From Natrinema hispanicum (GTDB lineage Archaea > Halobacteriota > Halobacteria > Halobacteriales > Natrialbaceae): a stretch of DNA of 64,000 nt. This document shows, piece by piece, positions 1 through 8,707 of the stretch. The stretch is from contig NZ_FOIC01000008.1 in assembly GCF_900111485.1 (NCBI RefSeq), forward strand, positions 62,001 through 126,000, given 5' to 3'. The stretch's first letter is position 1. Each line of letters starts with the position of its first letter. The position numbers and the translations under genes are program-made. The notes beneath the pieces are model-generated. The model saw only the letters and a program-made list of their open reading frames with translations, was not told where the DNA came from and did no database searches.

Positions 1-2647
1 TTAAGAAAACATCAATTAGTTCCCTATCATGGTCCCGCTTAGCGAGTTCTCGTCCGAAATCAACTGCGTTCTGTGAAGAAGCTTCATGCAGCCAATCCAA
101 CTCATCGGAAATTCTATCTGGATTTTCAACAACTTCCTCTGCCAGGGAAGCAATTCGCCTCTCTGTGACCTCTTCACGTTCTTCCGAACGATCAACCAAG
201 TTATGACCAGCGATATATCGTTTCAGTTTTGTGTGGAAATCCCGGTTCGTTAGCTCATCTTCAAACTCTTGCCATGACTTTTGAAGTTCTTCTGGGAAAC
301 CATCTGCATCATAGTGGACAATCGCACTAGTTGCTGAAATTATTTTATTAGCATCTATATCCTGATGATCTAACAATTCTCGGAGAGTGCTTTGAATGGT
401 CGGGGTCAGATCCTCACTTTCTGCCAATCTCCGGCTATTACTAGTCAGGATGTTTACTGCATTCTCAAAGTTCCCCTCACGGAATTTATCTAAATTCCTT
501 TTGATAAGTTTCCAGACTTCCTCGAAGTATTCTATTCTTTCTTCGTTGGTATCGGGAGACCAAAGATCTGGTGCTGGCTTGGCACCTTGGCGATGTGGGA
601 TTCCGCCACCCCTACTTCCTCGGATTGATAGAACTTGTTCGGCCGCTTCTAACCCAACTCGATGTTTGTCAGGGTCATGGGAAGAAAGGAGATCCTCCAG
701 AATCGGATATCGATCCATCGGAGCAACTTCAGTCGGGGCATATGGACCAGGATGCGGCGAAAATAAGTCCGCGAACAACCCTGTAGAATTGTTCACGTAC
801 TGATCATCATTCTCTGCCTCTGCTAACTTCTGTAGGAGCCTAGCTGCACCGAAAAAGTGCTCCTCCCAGACTGCGATCCGTCGCAAACTCTCAAGAATAG
901 TCCTCCGACTCTCGATTTTCTCTAGTTCCTCTCGCTCTTTCGTTCCTATGAACATTTCAAGAGTATCTAAGGCTTCATCAGGAGAGACCTCAGCAAGCCC
1001 CCTGAAAATTGGTCCAATATCCGCTTGGAATCCATATCTTCCGAACCATTCTGTTGTGTAGAGTCTATCAACAGACCAATTTTGGACTATGTCTAGGGTA
1101 TTAGCATACGGTATTCTCTCAGCAAATGTCCATTTCAATCTTGAAGGACAGCTTTCATGAAATATTGAATCTAGGATTGAGGAGTTCCTTTCAAGTGCAG
1201 ATTTCATCAAATAGGTTGCCAATGGAATTGTTCCGAGTGACAACAATTCTTCACCCTTCAATACATCTCTATCTTTCTCGTATTGGACTATTTCTGAAAT
1301 AGTGTTCTCTGAATAATCAGAGTCCAAGTCGAACGCCTTGATGACCCACTCTTTCTCATTTGAGTTGTTTTCCCAATTAATACGGTCGAAAAATGCAAAA
1401 GGTGTCAATATTCTCTTGACATCACGCAAGTCTGGTGCATCTTGTTCGTTGCCAACCAACAGGCGGTCAAAGATAGTGGAATCAGAGACTTCCACCACAC
1501 TCTCTTCTGTGTCATCAGTAGTGTATCGCTCTGCCAATAACAATGCCATTTCGGGGTATCCGTCCGCAATTGTAGCGAATCGGTCTACCGTGTGGCCTGG
1601 CAACTCTGAATACGCAGCATTTAGAATATCCTTTAATTCATCCTTTGATAAACGATCAATTGTCAAAGGCAAATCTGCAGATACTCTACTTCGATCAGTT
1701 GAGATCGAGATCAACGCCAATCGATTGTAGGACCCGTACCTGTTAATGAAGGCTCGATGCTGCTCCCTGGAGCAGTTATCCAAGATGATGATTGCTTCTC
1801 GACTATCATCCATTTCTAGCGTTGTGGCTAATTCACTGCCCTCAAATTCATCTGCGGCCCCGTATATAACGCGCTTCGAAAATTGTTCGTGATTGACTGC
1901 CTCGTACACTAAGCGGGTTTTACCTAACCCGGAGGTTCCTCGAACTCTGCAAACCGGACAATCGTCGATATCCTCAAACTCTCCTGTTTTTGTAAGCAGG
2001 CTACGTATCTTCTCTACCATAGCACGTCGCTCATCCGTCTCGACATACGTCTCTGGGACTCGAATAGGCCTCCTTTCTGACCAGGTCTCAATATCGATCC
2101 CTCCACCTTCTATAGAAGTATACTTGAAAACTAGTCCCGGGAATTGGTTGGCAAATTTTACTAATTGGCTTGTAGCAAAAAGATATACATCACAGTCGTC
2201 ATAACCTTCCTCACTCAGTTGGTTTTCAATCGCTGACATACGCTCTTCCCTTTCTTCAGAAGTGAGTTGAGAGAACGTTACATAGACGTAGTTCCCACCA
2301 GAAGACACGACATCTTTGACATATGATTTAATCTCATCGTCACTGTTCATCAATTCGTTTTCACAATCAGACTTCGAGGGCTTGCTACCTGTTTTGATTT
2401 GATATCCAGTCCTTCCCTTTGGAATTAGATCTGTTTCGTCTGCCTCGGTGACTTCCACTTCAAACTCATCCTCGACCTCGGCATCGATCCCACCATCTGG
2501 CGTATAAATATTCAGATTCACATGAGTGTCTGTTTGTATCCCCGCATTCGAGGCAGAAGCCCAGATTAGATCACGAAAGAATTTCACAGCTCGTTTGGGC
2601 TCAAATGATGAAATGTCCTCATCCACCAGTTCAATACCCTGTCTCAT
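1..2647 (-). CDS. PD-(D/E)XK-like nuclease / STAND NTPase fusion protein, C-terminus off the left edge
   Basis: An uninterrupted minus-strand frame runs from an ATG at 2647 through the window edge (882 codons visible); an in-frame TAA lies upstream with no other ATG between. Residues about 40-90 carry GGIDAEVE (Asp55) followed by GYQIKTG (Gln83, Lys85), the D...QxK pattern of Mrr/Cap4-like PD-(D/E)XK nucleases. Residues 237-244 (GTSGLGKT) are a Walker A, 285-291 (AIIILDN) a Walker B, and ADGYPEMALL near 361-370 matches the GxP motif that marks STAND ATPases. The remaining 500 residues look helical, suiting a sensor domain. Effector nuclease + STAND + helical sensor is the architecture of antiviral Avs proteins; an antiviral role is inference. 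Base composition is visibly AT-richer than nearly all genes to the right, suggesting transfer. Another STAND regulator remains possible. Confidence 0.75.
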   Translation of the reverse strand, partial: MRQGIELVDEDISSFEPKRAVKFFRDLIWASASNAGIQTDTHVNLNIYTPDGGIDAEVEDEFEVEVTEADETDLIPKGRTGYQIKTGSKPSKSDCENELMNSDDEIKSYVKDVVSSGGNYVYVTFSQLTSEEREERMSAIENQLSEEGYDDCDVYLFATSQLVKFANQFPGLVFKYTSIEGGGIDIETWSERRPIRVPETYVETDERRAMVEKIRSLLTKTGEFEDIDDCPVCRVRGTSGLGKTRLVYEAVNHEQFSKRVIYGAADEFEGSELATTLEMDDSREAIIILDNCSREQHRAFINRYGSYNRLALISISTDRSRVSADLPLTIDRLSKDELKDILNAAYSELPGHTVDRFATIADGYPEMALLLAERYTTDDTEESVVEVSDSTIFDRLLVGNEQDAPDLRDVKRILTPFAFFDRINWENNSNEKEWVIKAFDLDSDYSENTISEIVQYEKDRDVLKGEELLSLGTIPLATYLMKSALERNSSILDSIFHESCPSRLKWTFAERIPYANTLDIVQNWSVDRLYTTEWFGRYGFQADIGPIFRGLAEVSPDEALDTLEMFIGTKEREELEKIESRRTILESLRRIAVWEEHFFGAARLLQKLAEAENDDQYVNNSTGLFADLFSPHPGPYAPTEVAPMDRYPILEDLLSSHDPDKHRVGLEAAEQVLSIRGSRGGGIPHRQGAKPAPDLWSPDTNEERIEYFEEVWKLIKRNLDKFREGNFENAVNILTSNSRRLAESEDLTPTIQSTLRELLDHQDIDANKIISATSAIVHYDADGFPEELQKSWQEFEDELTNRDFHTKLKRYIAGHNLVDRSEEREEVTERRIASLAEEVVENPDRISDELDWLHEASSQNAVDFGRELAKRDHDRELIDVFL

Positions 2648-3022
2648 TGCTAAGTGGAAAGTGTACTTTGAGGTATAATAGTTCCGCTGCTCCCTCTTGC
2701 TCCAGAGTTATACCCCTATATCTATCAAATGTGATTTGTCCGTCTTGTGGGGGAGAGATGCGCCCTCGTCAGGCGGTTAGTGACGGCCGTGCACGCCACT
2801 TTTCTATCTCAACGAATGTCTGAACGCGGCTCAACTGCTAATTGATTAAATGGTCCCAGCCCATCGGTTATCAGAGAAGGTGCGACGACAGCGACCCGCG
2901 TCTAGCAGTTGGATGAACCCCGAACACGGCTCGGAGGTCGATCGCCATCGGAATCTCGAAAATAAGGTGTACAAGCGTTGTATCCTGCAATCCCGTTGGC
3001 TCAGAACCGTGCAGTTTCTGGA
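2648..3022. other. Intergenic stretch between the STAND gene and tRNA(CAT)
   Basis: No convincing gene is seen here. The left part is AT-rich and contains TATA-like strings (for example around 2672-2720) that could drive the leftward STAND gene. From about 2830 the composition shifts to the GC-rich style of the rest of the window. Short frames on both strands have no recognisable features. I looked for a second copy of the tRNA 3' end as an attachment site and found none. Confidence 0.5.
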
Positions 3023-3097
3023 TGGGCCCTGCCGGATTCGAACCAACGACCACTCGGTTATGAGCCGAGCGCTCTTACCAGACTGAGCTAAGGGCCC
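3023..3097 (-). tRNA. tRNA with CAT anticodon (elongator Met or Ile2)
   Basis: The minus strand folds as a complete tRNA: 7-bp acceptor GGGCCCT/AGGGCCC with discriminator A, D-arm TAGCTCAG..., anticodon stem CTCGG/CCGAG with loop CTCATAA giving anticodon CAT, and T-arm with GGTTCGAAT. The sequence alone does not separate elongator tRNA-Met from tRNA-Ile2, whose C34 is modified to agmatidine in archaea. No CCA is encoded, which fits a CCA-adding enzyme downstream. Its 3' end faces the AT-rich accessory block, the usual side for integration. Confidence 0.9.
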
Positions 3098-3177
3098 TCC
3101 ACTCGGCACAAACCGTGCACGCTAATTAACGTTTGCTGTCCGGTTCGCTCGCTGTCTCTCGAGCCGTGAGCTGCTGG

Positions 3178-3759
3178 CTACTCCTGATACTCCGTCAGCG
3201 TCGGCTCGTCCGTCCCGGCGCGGTGGCGCGTCGCCAGTCCCGCGAGGTGGGGCGCTTCGGGGACGATCAACTCCTCACAGGCGGTTTCGCAGGCGCTTTT
3301 GCTGCCGGGCAGACAGAACACCGGCGTATCGACGGCGATCCCCGCCGTTGCACGGGAGGCCATCGCGCGGGTGCCGACTTCCTCCCACGACAGCGAGCGG
3401 AACAACTCGCCAAAGCCCGGTAGCTCGCGCTCGAACAGCGACGCGGTCGCCTCGGGGGAGACGTCGTCGACGGTGACGCCCGTGCCCCCGGTGGTACAGA
3501 CCACGTCGATATCCTGGCGGGCGACCAGCCCCCGGACGGTGGTCCGGATCGCGGCGTAGTCGTCCCGAACCAGGCGTCGCTCGCGGACCTCGTGGCCCTC
3601 GGCTTCGAAACAGTCCTGAATGGTGTCGCCGCCCGGATCGTCGGGATCGGTGTCGGTCGCTCGTGAACTCGAGACGGTCACGATGCCTACGTAAAGCGGG
3701 TCGATGATGTCGTGGCCGTGGTGGTCTGTTCCCCGTCGGTCGTCGCTATCGCTGGGCAT
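3178..3759 (-). CDS. moaB: MoaB/Mog-family molybdopterin adenylyltransferase
   Basis: A 193-residue protein of the MoaB/MogA fold, which adenylylates molybdopterin before molybdenum or tungsten insertion in the cytoplasm. It opens the domain with VGIVTVSSSRA, carries the MPT-binding motif TTGGTGVTVDDVSPEA in the middle and CLPGSKSACETA near the end, all expected of the family. An acidic N-terminal extension of about 20 residues is typical of haloarchaea. The ATG at 3759 is the only good start. It sits alone between two tRNA genes on the same strand, so no pathway partner is adjacent. Assignment to MoaB rather than the MoeA-linked Mog type rests on size. Confidence 0.88.
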   Translation of the reverse strand: MPSDSDDRRGTDHHGHDIIDPLYVGIVTVSSSRATDTDPDDPGGDTIQDCFEAEGHEVRERRLVRDDYAAIRTTVRGLVARQDIDVVCTTGGTGVTVDDVSPEATASLFERELPGFGELFRSLSWEEVGTRAMASRATAGIAVDTPVFCLPGSKSACETACEELIVPEAPHLAGLATRHRAGTDEPTLTEYQE

Positions 3760-3868
3760 GTGTCCATGTCACTGCCAAACAACGTTAATCCTGCCCCAAC
3801 CAAGTCTGTGGCCAGTCGCCGATCGCTGACAGAGACCGTCGACTAGTCAAGCGTGAAATCGAGAGAAG

Positions 3869-3941
3869 CGCCGAAGCCAGGACTCGAACCTGGGACAACC
3901 TCGTTAACAGCGAGGTGCTCTACCATCTGAGCTACTTCGGC
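3869..3941 (-). tRNA. tRNA-Asn (GTT)
   Basis: The minus strand reads GCCGAAG...CTTCGGC with discriminator G, D-arm TAGCTCAG, anticodon stem CTCG/CGAG with loop CTGTTAA (anticodon GTT) and T-arm GGTTCGAGT. No intron and no encoded CCA. No copy of its 3' end is seen downstream, unlike several other tRNAs in this window. Confidence 0.95.
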
Positions 3942-4035
3942 TTACTCCCTTGTTGCCGGGTGCATTTAATAGGACTTTCGTTTTCCCGGCAGCGGGTTCG
4001 ATACCCTTTCACGCACCGCTCGAGTGTATCCAGCC

Positions 4036-5406
4036 ATGAGCGATGAGGACGCTGACTGCAACGCCGAGCGGGTCGTCGCCGCGGTACGCGACCGCGTCGA
4101 TCCGGCTGCCGAGGAACGGGCACGGCTTCGCGAGGTCGCCGACCGGCTGATCGAACGCGCCGAGACGGCGGCCACGGAGCTGTGTGCCGACGCCGACGTT
4201 CTGCAGGTCGGCTCGACGGCAAGGAACACCTGGATCAGCGGCGACCGCGATATCGATATTTTCGTCCGCTTCCCGCCGGAGCTCGACCGCGACACCTTAG
4301 AAGAGTACGGCCTCGAGGTCGGCCACGCGACGGTGCCCGACGGCCACGAGGAGTACGCCGAACATCCCTACGTGAAAGGCGAAGTCGAGGGGTTCGATAT
4401 CGACGTCGTCCCCTGTTTTCGTCTCGAGTCGGCGACGGAGATCCGATCGGCGGTCGACCGGACGCCCTTTCACACGCGGTATCTCGAGCAGCGACTCGAC
4501 GACGATCTCGCCGGCGACGTCCGGGTCACGAAGCAGTTCCTCAAGGGGATCGGTGTCTACGGCAGCGATCTCCGAACCCAGGGCTTCAGCGGCTATCTCA
4601 CCGAACTGCTCGTCTGCGAGTACGGTGGCTTTCGGTCGCTGCTCGAGGCGGCCGCCGACTGGCACCCGCCGGTCGAACTCGATCCCGAAGCCCACGGTCG
4701 CGCGAGCTTCGACGATCCGCTGGTCGTCATCGATCCCACCGATCCCGAGCGAAACGTCGCCGCCGTCTGTGCGGCCGAGAACGTCGCGCGATTCCAACAC
4801 TATGCCCGCGCGTTCCTCGCGACCCCACGAACTGACTACTTCGACGCCGCCGACCCGGAACCACTGACTGAAGCAGCGCTCCGTGAGCACCTCGAGCAAC
4901 GAGCCACCACGCCCGTCGCCATCCGGTTCGACGCCCCGGATCTCGTCGAAGATCAGCTCTACCCACAACTCTACAAGTCACTCGACGGGATCACGAACGG
5001 ACTCGACGACCGTGGATTCGACGTGTTCCGGGCGACGACGTTCGCCGACGACACCGCCGTCGTCTTCGCCGAACTCGCCGTCAGCGAACGGCCAGCCGTC
5101 GAGTGCCACGAAGGGCCGCCGGTTCAGGTTCGTGACCACGCCGCCGGCTTCTACGACGCCTACGCGGATGACCCCGACGCCTACGGTCCCTTCATCGAGG
5201 ACGGCCGGTACGTCACCGAGCGCCCGCGATCGTTTACCACGGCTTGTGCGTTCCTCGAAAGCGACCGGCTTTTCGATGTTGGCCTCGGGGCACACGTCGA
5301 GACGGCACTCGAGGACGACTACGAGGTCCTCGTCGACGATGAGATCGTGGCGTTGCTCGACGAGTTCGGACAAGAGTTGGCAGCGTATTTCGACCCGCAG
5401 CCCTGA
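4036..5406 (+). CDS. cca: CCA-adding enzyme (archaeal class I tRNA nucleotidyltransferase)
   Basis: A 456-residue enzyme that adds CCA to tRNA 3' ends; needed here because the tRNA genes do not encode CCA. The catalytic site is clear: GSTARNTW at about 59-66, then DID at 72-74, and a third acidic cluster FDIDVVPCF further on, the archaeal class I pattern. The C-terminal half corresponds to the body and tail domains that grip the tRNA. A GTG four codons earlier (4024) is in frame, but the ATG at 4036 gives the usual MSDED-like haloarchaeal N-terminus and is preferred. It converges with the histone deacetylase gene, 18 nt apart. Confidence 0.93.
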   Translation: MSDEDADCNAERVVAAVRDRVDPAAEERARLREVADRLIERAETAATELCADADVLQVGSTARNTWISGDRDIDIFVRFPPELDRDTLEEYGLEVGHATVPDGHEEYAEHPYVKGEVEGFDIDVVPCFRLESATEIRSAVDRTPFHTRYLEQRLDDDLAGDVRVTKQFLKGIGVYGSDLRTQGFSGYLTELLVCEYGGFRSLLEAAADWHPPVELDPEAHGRASFDDPLVVIDPTDPERNVAAVCAAENVARFQHYARAFLATPRTDYFDAADPEPLTEAALREHLEQRATTPVAIRFDAPDLVEDQLYPQLYKSLDGITNGLDDRGFDVFRATTFADDTAVVFAELAVSERPAVECHEGPPVQVRDHAAGFYDAYADDPDAYGPFIEDGRYVTERPRSFTTACAFLESDRLFDVGLGAHVETALEDDYEVLVDDEIVALLDEFGQELAAYFDPQP

Positions 5407-5424
5407 GACAGCCCTGATAGCTTC

Positions 5425-6456
5425 TCAGAGGCTGTCGACATCCACGTCGAGGTCGTGTTCCGCGAGCACGTCGTCGAGGGTGTCGATCGCCTTGTCGCTG
5501 GGGTCGTCGTCGGGTTCGATCGGTTCGCGGCCGTCAAAGGTCTCGTGGACGAGTGCGACGCTGTCGGCGAGGACGTCCAGCCCGTAGCCGCCCTCGAGAA
5601 TGAAGGCCAATGCAGCGTCTATGTCGTCGGCGAGTGACCGCATACGGTCGCTCATCAGTGCATAGGCTTCCGTCGAGAGCCGAATCCGCGAGATCGGGTC
5701 GTGTTGATGGGCGTCAAAGCCCGCACTGATGAGGACGAGATCCGGATCGAACGCGGTAAACGCGGCAGCGATCGGCCCGTCGATGGCGGCCAGATAGCCG
5801 TTCTCGTCGGTGCCAGCCGGCATCGGGATGTTCATCGTCGTCCCCGCACCGTCGCCCTCGCCGGTTTCGTCGATGTCGCCGGAGCCGGGATAGAGTCCCT
5901 GCTCGTGGATCGAGACAAAGAACACGTCGTCTCTGTCGTAGAAGATGTCGTGTGTCCCGTTGCCGTGGTGGACGTCCCAGTCGAGGATCGCCACGCGGTC
6001 GACATCGTAGTCGTCGTGATCGAGCGCACACTGGGCGGCAACGGCGGCGTTGTTGACGAAACAAAACCCCATCGCGTCGTCGTAGATCGCGTGGTGGCCC
6101 GGCGGCCGGCCGATCGAAAACGGCGTCTTGCGACCTGTCGCTCCCTCGAGCGCTGCTTCGGCAGCCCAACAGGCGAGCCCGGCACTCCGGCGAGCCGCAT
6201 CCCAGGTGGCCTCGACGGCGGTGGTATCAGGATCCCAGTTGCCGCCGCCGTTCTCACAGAACTCCCGGACCTCTTCGAGATACTCCCGATCGTGGACGGC
6301 CGCCATCGTCTCGAGGTCGCAGGGCTCGGCCTCGACGTATTCGACGCCGTGTTTGCGCTTCAGTCGTTCCCGGATCGCTCGTAGCCGGTCCGGCGACTCC
6401 GGGTGTCGCGAACCGGGATCGTGTGCGAGACAGTCCTCGCTGTAGCCGAACTGCAT
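5425..6456 (-). CDS. hdaI: Histone deacetylase family protein (class II / AcuC-like)
   Basis: A 343-residue zinc-dependent deacetylase. Family motifs are all visible: the GRPPGHHA double histidine, DWDVHHGNGT with zinc-binding Asp and His, and SAGFDAH with the second zinc Asp. I set the start at the ATG at 6456 (MQFGYSEDC), because the frame extends upstream only through the antisense-like part of the histone gene. It begins 4 nt after the histone stop codon, so the two are almost surely co-transcribed, and RPA follows upstream. Haloferax volcanii carries related genes (histone HVO_0520, hdaI HVO_0522, RPA HVO_0519) in the same neighbourhood. The true substrate, histone or another acetyl-lysine protein, cannot be told from sequence. 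Confidence 0.9.
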   Translation of the reverse strand: MQFGYSEDCLAHDPGSRHPESPDRLRAIRERLKRKHGVEYVEAEPCDLETMAAVHDREYLEEVREFCENGGGNWDPDTTAVEATWDAARRSAGLACWAAEAALEGATGRKTPFSIGRPPGHHAIYDDAMGFCFVNNAAVAAQCALDHDDYDVDRVAILDWDVHHGNGTHDIFYDRDDVFFVSIHEQGLYPGSGDIDETGEGDGAGTTMNIPMPAGTDENGYLAAIDGPIAAAFTAFDPDLVLISAGFDAHQHDPISRIRLSTEAYALMSDRMRSLADDIDAALAFILEGGYGLDVLADSVALVHETFDGREPIEPDDDPSDKAIDTLDDVLAEHDLDVDVDSL

Positions 6457-6460
6457 TTGC

Positions 6461-6892
6461 TCACTCGAATAACGAAAAGTACGTCTCGATGTCGTCGTTG
6501 GTGATCGTCCGCCGGTCGGCGTGGCGCGCGAGGATCGCCGCCGCCCGGGCGACGTTGTCGGCGTAATCCTCGAGGATGTCGGCCAGCGCGACGCGGGCGT
6601 CCATCGAGACGCGATAGCGGTCGTCAATCTCCAACCGAGCGATGCGATCAACCGGTGCGACCGGTAACTCGAGGTCGTCCTTGTCGATGACCGCTTCGAC
6701 CCCGAAATCCTGAGCCATCAGTGTCTTGCGGCCGTCCGCCGTCGCCTCCTCGGCGGCGTCGATCGCGAGCTCGCTCCCGTGTTCCTGAATCCGCGTTGCG
6801 AGTTCCTTGGACGCGTCGGCGCTCACCCGAAGCTCGCCCGCGTTCCGCCGGATGATCGTATCCACCGGGGCGAACGGGAGTTCGACGTTCAT
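6461..6892 (-). CDS. hstA: Archaeal histone, end-to-end fused two-fold doublet
   Basis: A 143-residue protein made of two histone folds in tandem: residues about 1-65 (FAPVDTIIRRNAGELRVS...) and about 74-143 (LPVAPVDRIARL...DRRTITNDDIETYF). Haloarchaeal histones are known as such covalent doublets, acting as a pseudo-dimer. It may compact DNA or act more like a regulator, since haloarchaeal histones are acidic and not very abundant. The acidic N-terminal fold lacks the basic surface of euryarchaeal methanogen histones. It is followed 4 nt later by the deacetylase gene and preceded by RPA 66 nt upstream on the same strand. Confidence 0.93.
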   Translation of the reverse strand: MNVELPFAPVDTIIRRNAGELRVSADASKELATRIQEHGSELAIDAAEEATADGRKTLMAQDFGVEAVIDKDDLELPVAPVDRIARLEIDDRYRVSMDARVALADILEDYADNVARAAAILARHADRRTITNDDIETYFSLFE

Positions 6893-6958
6893 ATCACTAT
6901 AGGCGAAGCTAACGCCCTTAACGCTTTTCCTAGACTCGTGATGGGGTTGCTCGAGGCG

Positions 6959-8386
6959 TCAGAACACGTCGTTTGCCTCGAGACGACCATCGCGGACGAC
7001 CCCTCGGGCGGTTACCTCCTCGCCGAGACCGACGTCGGCATCGGTTGCGACACTCATGGTCTCCTCCCCGTCGTCGAGGACGACCGGATCACCCGCCTGC
7101 ACGACGACGCCGGTAAACTCGAGTTCCTCGCCGTCCGACGGCTCGGTCGTCGTCGACCCGGTGTCGGTACCGGTGCCATCTGTTGCCGTTTCCTCGTCGG
7201 TTCCGTCGCCGGCAAAGGCAGACAGGCCGGCGTTTTCGTCGCTCGAGTCGGCGGCATCCGGAGACTCACTGGAGCCGGCCGACTCGGATTCTAAGATCGT
7301 AACCGTCGACTGCCAGCCGGCGGAGGCCTCGAGGTCGTCCTGCCAGCCGTCCTGAATCTCGACATCGCCGAGTGCGACCTCGTCGCCCGGCCCCACGTCG
7401 AGGTCGGCCTTCTCGCCCCACAGCGCCACGCGGATGTCGCCGGTCGCATCCTGGACGCGGATGTTCCGGACCTGTCCTTCGGAGCCGTCGTCGCGGTCGA
7501 ACGTCCGTTTGGGGTCGGCAGAGCGGACGACACCCGCGATGTCGACTGTCTGGCCGATCTCGAGGTCTTCGATCGGCGTGCTCTCGGGGACGTACTCGAC
7601 GTCTTCGTCGATTTCCTCGACGGCACCGCGGTTGCCGACGTGGAGTTCTAGCTGTCCGTCGCGTTCCTTGACGTAGCCGTCGATCACCTCGACGGTTTCG
7701 CCGGCCTCGAGTTCCGTGACAAGATCGGCCTGTTCGTCCCAGAGCGTTACGCGCACGCGCCCGGTGGAATCCCCGAGAACGAGGTTGGAGACTTTCCCCT
7801 CGGAGCCATCGTCGCGGTCGAACGTGCGCACGCTGTCGGTGTCCAGAAGCAGGCCGACGAGGGTGACATTCGAGAGGCCAAGCGAGAGGTCCTCGATCGC
7901 ATACGTATCGGAGAGCTGTACGTCGACCTCGGTGTCGTCATCGGGTTCGACATCGTCGACGCTGACCTCGACGCCGCTAAAGCCCTCTTTGGGGCGGCCC
8001 TTGATCCGGAGAACCTGTCCCTCCTCGAGTTCCTCGATGGCGGCTTCGGCGTGGTCATCCCAGAAGGCCGCGCGCACTGACCCGGTTTCGTCTGCAACCT
8101 CGACGTTGACGACTTGCCCGTCTTCGTCCTCGCCGTCACGCTCGAAGGTTCGTTTCTCGCCGATCGAAATCACTTTGGCGACGAACTTCGCCTCTTCCAT
8201 GCCAGGCTCGATATCGGCGATACCACTGACCTCGCTCTCGCCGACTTCGTGAGCGACGAGCATCGCCGCCGTCTCTTCGTCCGCGAGCCCCCCCATCTGC
8301 TCGACTTTCGCCTCGACGGCCTCGCGAAACTCCTCGAGAGAAACGTCGGCCTCAAGATCCTCGTATACACCCTCGATGTCGCTCAT
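6959..8386 (-). CDS. rpa2: Replication factor A (single-stranded DNA-binding RPA, multi-OB)
   Basis: A 475-residue protein with three canonical OB folds at about 62-150, 165-253 and 272-360, each with the repeated KRTFxRDDGSEGxVxN and GxVRVxLWD signatures, and a divergent fourth OB-like segment at the C-terminus after a Ser/Thr/Asp-rich linker. RPA coats single-stranded DNA in replication and repair. I placed the start at the ATG at 8386 (MSDIEGVYEDL); an upstream in-frame ATG-like extension to 8416 adds ten residues without family likeness. Its place beside histone and deacetylase genes matches the H. volcanii rpa2 locus. The gene symbol rests on that synteny. Confidence 0.88.
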   Translation of the reverse strand: MSDIEGVYEDLEADVSLEEFREAVEAKVEQMGGLADEETAAMLVAHEVGESEVSGIADIEPGMEEAKFVAKVISIGEKRTFERDGEDEDGQVVNVEVADETGSVRAAFWDDHAEAAIEELEEGQVLRIKGRPKEGFSGVEVSVDDVEPDDDTEVDVQLSDTYAIEDLSLGLSNVTLVGLLLDTDSVRTFDRDDGSEGKVSNLVLGDSTGRVRVTLWDEQADLVTELEAGETVEVIDGYVKERDGQLELHVGNRGAVEEIDEDVEYVPESTPIEDLEIGQTVDIAGVVRSADPKRTFDRDDGSEGQVRNIRVQDATGDIRVALWGEKADLDVGPGDEVALGDVEIQDGWQDDLEASAGWQSTVTILESESAGSSESPDAADSSDENAGLSAFAGDGTDEETATDGTGTDTGSTTTEPSDGEELEFTGVVVQAGDPVVLDDGEETMSVATDADVGLGEEVTARGVVRDGRLEANDVF

Positions 8387-8707
8387 TCTATGCTCGTGCA
8401 TGGGTAGCCCGCGCATAAGCGTTATTCATTCGCTGCTTTCCTGTGAGGGAGTGTTCGACGAGTACAGTACGCATACTGGCTGGATCGACCCATTCCGTCG
8501 TCACAGCCCCAGCACGGAACCGCCACGACCTGTTGGGGCTCGAGCGGAGACACATACCCCACCTGGCCGCCTTTCAGTATATAAATCACTGGCTGGGTAC
8601 TGTGACACTTCGTCCCTCGAGACGTGTCGGCAGACAGCAGGAATCGGCAGCCAGCGGCGGCTTCGTTTCGAAAGGGCTTTAATGGTAACCCGGTTATGTA
8701 GAGATGA
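8387..8707. other. Intergenic region between rpa2 and tRNA-Arg
   Basis: About 320 bases without a gene. It must hold the rpa2 promoter on the minus strand and the tRNA-Arg promoter on the plus strand. A clean TATA-like string (CAGTATATAAATCA) lies around 8576-8589, with no gene start at the right distance on the plus strand. No hairpin or conserved frame stands out. Confidence 0.45.
8672..8683 (+). promoter_or_regulatory. BRE/TATA-type promoter of tRNA-Arg
   Basis: GAAAGGGCTTTAATGG places a TTTAAT box at 8678-8683, about 27 nt before the first tRNA base, the normal archaeal spacing, with a purine-rich BRE-like stretch before it. Confidence 0.6.

Noticed and set aside
2850-2870. TCGGTTAT string near 2864 resembling part of tRNA(CAT), considered as an attachment site
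   Set aside because: Only eight bases match and they come from the anticodon arm, not the 3' end, so an att copy is not supported.
2846-3109. Small frames across the tRNA(CAT) gene on both strands
   Set aside because: They read through a tRNA and lack coding features.
6457-6651. 65-codon N-terminal extension of the deacetylase
   Set aside because: It lies within the histone gene in another phase and reads as low-complexity Ser/Thr/Arg; the conserved start is MQFGYSEDC.
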